DNA from: Blastobasis lacticolella
Lineage: Eukaryota > Arthropoda > Insecta > Lepidoptera > Blastobasidae
Assembly: GCA_905147135.1 (NCBI GenBank)
Contig: LR990053.1
Coordinates: 9,064,501-9,128,500, forward strand
Direction of reading: 5' to 3'
Length of the DNA: 64,000 bases
Both the position numbers and the translations under genes were made by a program. This document shows, piece after piece, positions 56,480 through 64,000 of this stretch (within the stretch, counting starts at the first letter, position 1; each line of letters opens with the position of its first letter). Below the pieces are notes generated by a model that did no database searches, had not been told where the DNA came from, and was given only the letters and a program-made list of their open reading frames with translations.

Positions 56480-56930
56480 CATATCTCTTTTAATCGTCAA
56501 AGATGAGGGTGTACGAAGGAGACAAAGTGTGTGTTGACCACCACAGGACCAGAACAGATCCACCTCACGCTGGCAATGGCCGGACCGTGTCCGAAAATAT
56601 AGATAGAGTCGGACCGCGCCCGACATAACATATAGGAACCTATATTATACTTAAGAGAAAACCACCTAAAAGTACAGCAAGAGTAAGCCAGTCCACCAAG
56701 GTAGTACCCGTTCACGAGTATAACGAAGGGCCCGCAGCCATCGTCCAATTCAAATAATTGAGGGAAAAGGACGAACGGACCCCCACGCCACCGCCAGACA
56801 GACCTGTAATTACAGCATCTCATCATCTGCATCACAGATGATGCATGTGATAGGTAGCTGCTCCCACCCTACTATACCCCTACCCACCCTACCCTTACCC
56901 TTCCCTATCTTGGCCTACCTCTACCCTACG
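56480..56930 (+). repeat. Repeat unit D without hAT (empty site)
   Basis: It matches 26790-26984 plus 28136-28430. The region at about 56615-56655 corresponds to the hAT insertion point and has only about 20 bases there. Confidence 0.75.
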
Positions 56931-57080
56931 ACTTAGGGCCTCTCCCACGAAAGGGGAGGTTATTGCCACAATCTCCACGCCTAGGTTGGAGATCGCAGTG
57001 TTTGAATATCAACATCATCATCTTGGCGTTATGTCGCGGTTGCGCCCTCGCGCGGCACGCGAGGTCCCAGGGTCCGCCTA
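56930..57080. repeat. R fragment followed by SINE B tail (minus)
   Basis: 56930-57003 carries R blocks ('gggcctctcccacgaaaggg'). 57005-57080 is the reverse of the SINE B end ('catcttggcgttatgtcgcg'). Confidence 0.65.
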
Positions 57081-57590
57081 ATAACGGAATCACCAAAAAA
57101 TCTATAAAACAATAAAAAAAAGACTCTACACGTCGATTACGACATATCGATAAATAACTAATTAAACAAACAAAACGTCGACCTTACCTTTACCTCTGAA
57201 TGCAATCGCGCCTAAGTGAAAAAATGTCTTCTTAATTAATTCTTAAAAAAAATGTTGTTGATTACGTAAGTGTTTTTCTACTTTTAAGCTTTTATAAATC
57301 ATCATCATCATCATCACAGCCCGTAACAGTCCACTGCAGGATTTCGGGCCTCTCCCACGAAAGGGGAAGTTACGCTTAGTTAGTTAGCTTAAGTCTACGC
57401 TTGGCAGGAGAGTTTGAGATCGCAGTGTTTAAATATAACAATGGAGAATGCTGCTGCCCATTTTCCAGACTACGGAGACTCTTGATCTTTTGCCTCGAAA
57501 ACATTAGTCGCTTTGTACGACCCCCATGAGTGTAAGGGGTTGGTGCTATTCAACTCTGCCAGACACCACACAGCCAACAATTCACATTTA
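57075..57590 (+). repeat. R-family copy with extended 5' part
   Basis: It is the counterpart of 41490-41980, including the upstream 'gactctacacgtcgattacg' segment and the body ending 'aacattagtcgctttgtacg'. Confidence 0.75.
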
Positions 57591-57886
57591 ACAGACATTT
57601 GATAGACAACTCACGTTTGAATAATTAACTTATGCGTTTATTTTCACACAAAAAGAGAAAATGATACTAAGTTACCCTCTATCCTCTATATAAATATGGA
57701 TATCTATGAAAACGTATAAAAAAACATGTCTTCTTTTTCAAACCATTTAATGTTGTTTATTTAAAAATATTTTACCAAAAATATGGAACATAGAAATATT
57801 TTATACATTGCTTAAACGAGCTGGGCATTTTGTGACTGTCTCATGACTGTATATTGCTATTACTGCTGTATTTTGACTTTTGTGCG
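57591..57886. other. Downstream of gene C, no gene seen
   Basis: AT-rich; the expected cleavage site of the gene C transcript lies at its right end. Confidence 0.4.
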
Positions 57887-57892
57887 TTTATT
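57887..57892 (-). terminator. Poly(A) signal AATAAA of gene C
   Basis: AATAAA on the minus strand, 22 bases after the gene C stop codon, a normal position for a short 3' UTR. Confidence 0.7.
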
Positions 57893-57913
57893 TAGATTTC
57901 TTAATAAATTTTT

Positions 57914-57980
57914 TCATTTTTTTATATTTGAAATTTTGTCCGTGACTGTTGCTCTCCACAGTGGCGTATTCAATTTATCT
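57914..57980 (-). CDS. Gene C terminal exon
   Basis: Acceptor TTTTCAG; it encodes DKLNTPLWRATVTDKISNIK K and TGA at 57916-57914. It is only 67 nt, against 112 in gene B, and lacks the usual tail. Confidence 0.82.
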
Positions 57981-60900
57981 CTGAAAACAAAAGAAAACCA
58001 TTAGACATCGCTTCACCTTCTAGGGTCACCTATGAAAAGTTAATGATGAATCCCTCTCGGAAATCGTTAAAGACACAATTCAAAATTTCAGTTTGGGATA
58101 GTCTCCTCCAACTTAATAGCCACATTGCCTGTGCCATAACTCGGTTTTGTCTTTTTGTACTAAAATTCACGTCAAAGTGTTCTAGATTCTAAAAGGTGAC
58201 AACACCGCAAAACATACTCTTTACTTATTACATTTCTAAACATAAATTCATTTTGAAGCCAGGCGTCATTGCCTATCCGGTATGGAGGTCTAGTCAAGAT
58301 TCAGGTGTATGAGTATTCCTGCCAGCGTTTCTGTCCTCGGTGCAAAGTTAGCAGTCCCTAATGCAAAAGTTAATATTAGATACTCTAGGAACTTTTGCTA
58401 CGGCGTATTCTATTGAGGCCAAAAACGCTTGGCAGGTGGGTCGTCCGGAGGCCGAGCTCCCGACAAATTCCTTTTCCCAGCGACTATGGGACGAGGCTCT
58501 CTTTGAGGAGATTGATGCGAAACAACCTCTTGAGCGCATCAACCAACTCTGCAGAGCATGCCCGGTGCTGGTGAGTGGGAGTTAGATCTTTGGCTTCAGG
58601 CAAGACTTGTTACGCCACATTTAGGATTGCGACGGCTGGGGCACCTATTTAAGTAGGAAATAGGTTCTGGGCACCTTTCCAAATAGCGTGGAACTGGACA
58701 AATTTTCTGTATGTACGTTTTATGATTGCTTTATTTCGTTTCTTTTAGTTACTTAGTTATTTAGCTTCCATAGTACAAGCTTTGCTTAGTTTGAGGCTAG
58801 TAGCGTGAATATTTTTCTAGGCGTAGTCTACCGCTTTTACCTAAGCTCGTAAAAAATATATAATGTTGAACAGCATACGTCCCTCTGCAAGGTGCAGCAG
58901 GTTCCCCAACTATTAACATATTTGTCTTTAAATACCAAGGTTGCCCGGAAGAGATCACATTAGTGATAAAGCCGCCCTTTGCACTGCTTACTATATATTT
59001 TGTTTCTGTGTAGTGTCCTTTAGTGAGCAAATAATTTTTTTTTTTTATTGTATTTTATTGTATTGTAATACATTTGAAGGGTATGTTCCGGGTTTCCTAC
59101 CGCGTACCTTTGTTGACGAGTAGTCCGATATTTTGACACAGTTGCATGCATCATGATCACGTGGCTACTCGTCAACAAAGGTACGTTGTAGGAAACCCCG
59201 AACATACCCTTAAAATGTGTGATAATAACCGCGATAGTTCGTGATAGCGATAGACATTATGTATTGTAATACCTGTATTCCTTGATGAGTGCTAAGAACT
59301 TCTCGTTATGTTCATCCAATGAGCCATGAGTCCCACCGAAGTCCAGCGGCAGCTCTTCCTTTGAGAAATAATTGTATAGAGTATCCGATTTAGAGCTATG
59401 GAAATGAATCTGTGAATATTTAAAAAAGTTTGTAATTAGTTTCATCATTGTATTTAACTTTCTAATACTTTAGAACAAAGCCAACTGTAACAAAACTTAA
59501 CTAACTAAAACTAGGTTTAACTAAAAGTAAATTTATCTAAAACTAAATAAAACTAAGAAACTAATCAAATAAACCGCTGCCTCAGGTAAGCAGCCCAAAA
59601 TGCTGGAGGAATTGCCACGTTGAATGGCAGTGCTCAATGGCATGCAGTAGTAGTGCAGCAACAGAATTAAGTACCTACATTAGGAAGCTCGTTAAGCCTG
59701 TTTCAGCTATATGTACTTGCAATAATGCAATACTCGCCAAAGAGAAGACCAAAAGAAAATTAGCCTAAAGGGACTTCTCCCTATATAAGACTTTAGGTAT
59801 TTGGTTCTCACGACGACACAAAATCAGCTAATTTTTTTTATAAAGACGATTTTGAAATATGAAAAATCGTCCCAGCTCATGCGCTGCTGCTGTCAAACGA
59901 ATAATCAAACCTTACCTATGAAATTGGCGTTTTATTATACAAATTACAGTTTCTGTCTTTTTCGCTATTTCGACGTAAGAACCTAATAAAACAGTCAAAT
60001 CTTAATTTTTATTTTTCTACATAGCTGTTCTGCTATAGATATCTGTCATAGTTACTAACCATTTCTGTCATCTCCTTATTGAGGATTGTCTTCATCAGGG
60101 AAAATAATTTATCTATAAACCACGGTGCGTTGATTATATGGACCTGCTTCAGTCGAATCGGTATTGCTTCCTGTAATAGCATCATAGATTTTCATGGTGT
60201 AATCAACATTTCATCCTCTGATTGAAAAGCACGGAAGGGTTAAAAGGCTGGTGAAAAAAGTAATGTTTCGTAGCTGGTTCCGAAACAGTTATGAAAATGG
60301 GTTCAATATTCTTGTTTGATAACCGAGATGATGATTGATGACTGGTAGCTTCGGTGGCCGAGTAGTTAAGATATGCAACTACCGAGAGGTACCAGGTTTG
60401 AAGCCCACTGCGGCCTGTAAGTAACTGAGTTAAGTACATTAGTCATATACTAACTGATGTTCTTACGATGAGGGAAAACATTGTGATGAAACCTGCACAT
60501 TCAGGCGAGTGAATGTGTAACCATGATCTAATCTGGCCAGGTTCTCCTGATAACAGGGTCACGGATTTGAGATGGCAGTCGCTCCACTGTAATTGCCTGA
60601 TCTGCCAAATCCTGGAGTGTGAAGGTGGACCCCGGGCCCTCGTCCAATCCACAATCCAATCCATAATATTTTTTCTCTATGGTCCAATTATTGACGGTGG
60701 CAGACGTATTTGATAGCCTCAACCGACAAAAGAACTGGTTGTTCTTCAAAGGTCAAGTGCCTTTACAGAATACTAATTTTAAAGTTATTATTACTACCAC
60801 TTTACCTGCTGATATTTCCCTATTTTCCTTGCAATTGACATATTGAATTTTGTTAGGAACTTTAATGATATGTCCTTGGCGTCCATGAGCATTATGTCTG

Positions 60901-63065
60901 CTTCTTGCAAATTTGTGTCGTCCAAGAGCCAACAGTCGAATGCCAATAGAAAGACCTTTGCATCTAATAAGTAGTCAAACACTTGAAGCCCTGGATCATT
61001 TAATTGCCATATCCAGAGTGACCGGTTGCCAGATAATGCTAGTTTCGCCAGCTTTCTGAAATTCAAACGGTTTAATTGATCGATATTTCTTACTTAATAT
61101 CCTATCGCTATTATAAATACATTTAATGTGTATTAGGGGTGTTCATTCACTCCGCAGCTGGCTGCACGAGTCATATCGATCCAGCTGCTTAATCAGGATC
61201 TCAGACAACATTTGCTTTTTATGTTCCGTGAGGATCTGGAACAGCTACCCAGAGATTTCGCGGTTTAGTATACAGCCACGGATATGCTGATATTTGTTTT
61301 CTAAAACACAAAAAAAACTGACTGAAAATTTCTTGTAAAAAACGAGCAATCATTTTTTAAGGATAATTTGGAAGCATTGAAAAGGAAGACCTAGATGTAG
61401 GTACTTATTATCACGATAGTAATCGAAATAATTTTAAAGAAAGGTTAGGTCAAGAGTACCCTAAACCGATGAGCAAGCTTGAAAAAATGTATGAAACTGG
61501 TAAACACGAGAGAGCTTATTTAGGACCGTAACAAGTTTATGTACATGTGTAGTTTTTCCCAACAATCTGAGCCAGAAATTCTTGATTAATTATGTGCAAG
61601 GGAGGTGGCCGAATGGGTATCCATCTCGAATCCCACTATGACCATGTACCTACCTAACTCTTTTCTGAGTAATGTACATTTGTTGAATACTAACAGATGC
61701 TCTTACGGTGAGGGAAAATATCATAATGAAACCTGCACATTCAGGCGACTGAGTGTGTAACCATAATCCAATCTGGTTGGTTCCCCTGGTAGCAGGATCA
61801 CGGAGGTCAGATGGCAGTCACTCCACTGTAATTACCTGATCTGCAAAATCCTGAATCATGGTCAAGGCGGACCCCGGGCCCTCGTTCGCGAGAGCACAAC
61901 AAGTACATTAACGCCATTATGAGTTAGTGCATGACAATTTTAGAATAAAATCTTACTCACACAACACTTAGCATCCTCTTCATGGGCTCTGAGTCCACGT
62001 CTCTATCGTCGAGAAGTTCTGGCATCGTCTCCCTGATGGTGAAAAACAGTTCAGCCGCTGCTTGCGCCTTCTCTAAGTCGTGGTAGCAGCTGTGGAGGAA
62101 TCGTATCAGGAGTTGATCATCTGTAATGTAAAATCAATAGAGATCATCACCGTCATCATATCAAGATTCTCCCCCAGAGATCTCCATGCCGTCCGCATCA
62201 AGCTGGTGCCTGCGACCTTTAACAGGTGTGCGGCTTCCTTTACGTGGTCACCCTTTGAGAACTTTACTGCCCCATCGGACATCTGCCCAATGCCATTAAA
62301 CTGGCAAAGGAGATGCTGTTAAATGTCCTTTAAAATACTCTCCTTTGCTAGAAGCATTTCTGGAAGGCTTATTTCGTAAGGGCCTGCAGTTGCTCTCTAT
62401 TAAAACGATTTCCTTTTAACATGGTTTTTATTTTTGGGAAGAGCCAGTAATCGCATGGTGCTAAATCCGGAGAATAATGTGTATGTGTGAAACGTTATGA
62501 AACTGGAAAAAAACAAAGACCGTGAAAAAAGCACTTCACTTCAAAGCAATTGCTTCAGCCCTATCAAGCACAAGTGCGATCCTGCATGGAGTACTGCTGC
62601 CACCTCTGGGATGGATCAGCCAAATATCAACTGGCGGCTTTGGATTCGGTGGAAAAACGTGCAAAGAAGATAATTTGTGACCCGCGGTTGATTAAGGCTA
62701 GGCTGCAGGGCCTCGAACATCGGCGTAGGGTTGCGCGTCTGTCAGTCTTCTACAGGTTACATTTCGGAGAGTGTTGTCAGACCTCGAATAAGATTTATAA
62801 TAGTAAAGATGTTCCATTCCGTACAGGAAAGATACGGTGGCTTTCATACAAAACTCGCAAATTTATTATAACTAAACTGTCTGAATACATTGATACAGAA
62901 ATCGTTTAGTACTTATAAATATCCGGATCTTTCCTGTACTAATAGGTAGGGTCTGTAGACGTTAAACTTACCAACATCTTTAGGTAAATGCGGCTGGCTG
63001 TTCAGCCATGCCCTCATCTGCGGAAGAAGCTCCAGGATCTCCTCAGGAACCTTGGATTCGGACAT
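57914..63065 (-). CDS. CRAL-TRIO lipid-binding protein, gene C (272 aa)
   Basis: Six minus-strand exons join to 819 nt without a stop: 63083-62972 (coding from 63065), 62120-61961, 61055-60806, 60170-60060, 59409-59273 and 57980-57914. All have AG/GT borders and the same phases as gene B. Residues 1-85 are the helical N-domain (QMRAWLNSQPHLPKD; LIRFLHSCYHDLEKAQ). Residues 85-251 are the lipid pocket (SLWIWQLNDPGLQVFDYL, DIMLMDAKDISLKFLTKF, IRLKQVHIINAPWFIDKLFS, LPLDFGGTHGSLDEH). Exons 3 and 5 are each one codon longer than in gene B. The last exon is short and ends TVTDKISNIKK instead of the usual GSFR-x-L-x-ID tail, so this copy has diverged most. It looks functional. The ligand is unknown. 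Confidence 0.9.
58340..58650 (+). pseudogene. Retroelement fragment in gene C intron 5
   Basis: A frame of 74 codons (58361-58585) reads SFSQRLWDEALFEEIDAKQP and LERINQLCRACP; after a shift GAGEWELDLWLQARLV follows, matching 45700-45870. It is antisense to gene C. Confidence 0.5.
59077..59212. mobile_element. Foldback element in gene C intron 5
   Basis: 'gggtatgttccgggtttcct' and 'cgtacctttgttgacgagta' are inverted as 'tactcgtcaacaaaggtacg' and 'aggaaaccccgaacataccc'. Arms are about 48 bases. A degenerate relative lies at 30810-30960. Confidence 0.8.
59273..59409 (-). CDS. Gene C exon 5
   Basis: It is 137 nt, acceptor TTCACAG, donor GTATTA (weak). It encodes IHFHSSKSDTLYNYFSKEEL and PLDFGGTHGSLDEHNEKF. 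Confidence 0.9.
59905..59945 (+). repeat. Solo mariner-like end
   Basis: 'ccttacctatgaaattggcg' resembles the TIR of the mariner at 5028 (CTTTACCTATGAAATTGCCG). No partner end is nearby. Confidence 0.5.
60060..60170 (-). CDS. Gene C exon 4
   Basis: It is 111 nt, acceptor ATTACAG, donor GTTAGT. It encodes EAIPIRLKQVHIINAPWFID and KLFSLMKTILNKEMTEM; HIINAP is the textbook CRAL-TRIO motif. Confidence 0.92.
60348..60645 (+). mobile_element. SINE family B copy in gene C intron 3
   Basis: 'cttcggtggccgagtagtta', 'gatgttcttacgatgaggga', 'acattcaggcgagtgaatgt' and 'accccgggccctcg'. The tail is lost. Confidence 0.78.
60806..61055 (-). CDS. Gene C exon 3
   Basis: It is 250 nt (one codon more than A and B), acceptor ATTTCAG, donor GTAAAG. 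It encodes KLAKLALSGNRSLWIWQLND and ADIMLMDAKDISLKFLTKF. Confidence 0.9.
61140..61596. other. Gene C intron 2, no gene seen
   Basis: 61140-61270 contains a frame QDLRQHLLFMFREDLEQLPR that I cannot place. The rest is AT-rich. Confidence 0.35.
61597..61925 (+). mobile_element. SINE family B copy in gene C intron 2
   Basis: 'aggtggccgaatgggtatcc' head, 'gatgctcttacggtgaggga', 'acattcaggcgactgagtgt', 'gggccctcgttcgcgagagc' and 'attaacgcc'. The head has lost box B. Confidence 0.78.
61961..62120 (-). CDS. Gene C exon 2
   Basis: It is 160 nt, acceptor CATTACAG, donor GTGAGT. It encodes DDQLLIRFLHSCYHDLEKAQ, then PELLDDRDVDSEPMKR. Confidence 0.9.
62150..62300 (-). pseudogene. RTE-like LINE fragment in gene C intron 1
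   Basis: In reverse it matches the 3' part of 32095-32515 ('gagatctccatgccgtccgc' against 'tccacaaaggctggtcatg...'). Low similarity, highly decayed. Confidence 0.55.
62330..62495 (-). pseudogene. Second mariner-lineage transposase fragment
   Basis: The minus strand reads HIHYSPDLAPCDYWLFPKIK, then TMLKGNRFNREQLQALTK. It is the third catalytic Asp region, with APCDYWLFPK rather than the APTDYYFFQN of the mariner at 5028, so it is another lineage. It is a small fragment. Confidence 0.8.
62548..62776 (+). mobile_element. Jockey-like LINE internal fragment
   Basis: Residues AQVRSCMEYCCHLWDGSAKY through VARLSVFYRLHFGEC are almost identical to 2822-3033 of the full copy. Both ends are truncated; there is no poly(A), so it was probably cut by a later event. 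Confidence 0.85.
62805..62950. mobile_element. Small foldback element
   Basis: 'acaggaaagatacgg' near 62823 and 'ccggatctttcctgt' near 62923-62937 are inverted. It directly adjoins the LINE fragment. Confidence 0.5.
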
Positions 63066-63083
63066 TATGTGAGGACACCAAAA
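62972..63083 (-). CDS. Gene C exon 1 (18 nt of 5' UTR plus start)
   Basis: Acceptor TTTTCAG at 63084-63085, so there is a further upstream non-coding exon. ATG at 63065-63063 opens MSESKVPEEILELLPQMRAW, ending LPKDV; donor GTAAGT. Confidence 0.88.
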
Positions 63084-63288
63084 CTGAAAATATACAATTT
63101 TACCAAATGAATACTTGATAATGACCTATTAATAATTATTATCTGAAACATCGTGCTTCGATACGGTGGTAACTGGCAATTTTTATCAATGTCGTAATAT
63201 CAGATTACGTGATTAAACTGTCCCTGTAGGTAGTACGATACCTATAGGTAATATCGAAAAAATATTGATTTGGCAAATCAGTCTTTTT

Positions 63289-63505
63289 ATAAAGTACTAG
63301 TGGGTACTAGTGGACCCGGCGCGACTTCGTTCGCGCACACCTACTTCACCCCTATCGACCCTTTTTCTTGCTTATAAACTATCCTCTTGAATCACTCTAT
63401 CTATTGTTAAAAACCCCTTTTAAAATCCGTTGCGTAGTTTAAAAGATCTAAGCGTACATACATAGGGACAGACGGCGGAAAACGACTTTGTTTTATACTA
63501 TGTAT
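63289..63505 (+). repeat. Interspersed repeat H
   Basis: It begins at ACTAGTGG with 'cggcgcgacttcgttcgcgc' and ends 'gactttgttttatactatgt'. It is the relative of 9620-9832. Confidence 0.68.
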
Positions 63506-63514
63506 AGAAAGTAG

Positions 63515-63545
63515 ATATGTATGTATGTATGTATGTATCTATGTG
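63515..63545. repeat. ATGT microsatellite
   Basis: About six units of TATG/ATGT at 63517-63540. Confidence 0.85.
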
Positions 63546-63887
63546 TAGAATGTATTTCAATAGGAAAAGACAATATAATCTCACTAAAAACATATCATGT
63601 AATTGGTTGGCCAAGCCTCGTAAGCTCCTAATGGTTTGAAAAAGTGTTTTGGTTTCATGAAAAGCCAAGCTCCTGACTCTTCAAACCCTACATTTTGGTC
63701 AGAAAGTATGGCTTGGCCGTTTCATAACGATTGCATGACACATAGGCTGGATTCAATGCAATGTCGTCGAATCAAAAGTTGCTAGCATCTGTTGATAATG
63801 TAATAGTGTAGCTAGGTAGTATTTTTTTCTCTAAGCTTAAAGTCTCTAATAGAGCTACGTTTGCATCAACGAGATGGCCAAGATTGC

Positions 63888-64000
63888 AGTAGGCCTAGCA
63901 CAAGTTGCTCTTGCGCGCGATAAGCAAGAAAAGGCGCGACATAGGTATTGCTATCTCTTTCGTCTTAGTATTGACAGAAGGAGACAAACGCTCTCTCGCG
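63888..64000 (+). repeat. Repeat start shared with 26697-26775
   Basis: 'gtaggcctagcacaagttgc' and 'cgataagcaagaaaa-gcgcgac' occur in both places. The copy runs off the window end. Confidence 0.65.

Noticed and set aside
61140..61275. Frame with LEQLPRDF as a further CRAL-TRIO first exon
   Set aside because: It is on the plus strand, lacks splice sites and the REW helix, and falls inside gene C intron 2.
1..64000. CRISPR array, prophage, operon or bacterial defence system
   Set aside because: No regularly spaced repeats, no bacterial gene organisation; the spliced genes and SINEs show an animal nuclear genome.

Overview
This is a repeat-rich, AT-rich piece of an animal nuclear genome, almost certainly an insect and most likely a moth or butterfly. 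The reasons are spliced genes with GT-AG introns, several tRNA-derived SINEs, Jockey/RTE/I-type LINEs, mariner, hAT and PIF/Harbinger-like DNA elements, and an insect-type family of lipid-carrier genes. Nothing bacterial, no CRISPR array and no functional tRNA or rRNA gene is visible. I cannot name the species from sequence alone.

The only clear host genes are three tandem paralogues on the minus strand, all CRAL-TRIO (Sec14-like, alpha-tocopherol-transfer-protein-like) lipid-binding proteins. None is a single open reading frame: each was put together from six (A: five found) exons by matching splice sites and phases. Gene C (57914-63083) gives 272 aa and gene B (25465-37060) gives 280 aa, both with perfectly consistent phases. 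Gene A (7072-10261) has the same exon lengths (79, 160, 247, 110 instead of 111, 134 nt), but exon 4 lacks one base and no terminal exon was found, so it looks like a pseudogene or a sequence error. Conserved exon sizes and phases (1,2,0,0,2) show tandem duplication.

The rest is mobile DNA. At the left, a 5'-truncated Jockey-like LINE with an open reverse transcriptase (1876-3365), a mariner with perfect inverted repeats but a broken transposase (5028-6296) and further LINE fragments fill the space after gene A. Between A and B are a THAP-like remnant (11.16 kb), a PIF/Harbinger-type MITE carrying a GG(T/A)CCN hexamer array (12194-13266), a large inverted repeat (13.5-17.1 kb) with a nested LINE insertion bounded by a 20-bp target duplication, and an RNase-H-bearing LINE remnant (17.3-18.05 kb). 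Gene B introns hold a hAT element with a perfect 8-bp target duplication (26985-28135), a second Harbinger-type MITE, SINEs, an RTE end and palindromic elements. Between B and C lie more SINE and RTE copies, a recurrent 'R' repeat, an unexplained 170-codon ORF (35464-35976, inside gene B intron 1), a possible distant 5' exon for gene B (about 47 kb) and a split THAP-like remnant (52.1-52.7 kb). Gene C introns hold nested LINE, mariner, RTE and foldback pieces.

I saw no convincing new multi-gene system. The points most worth checking are the CRAL-TRIO cluster and its decaying member, TE-supplied ends of genes A and B, the THAP remnants, the 170-codon ORF, and several datable nested insertions.
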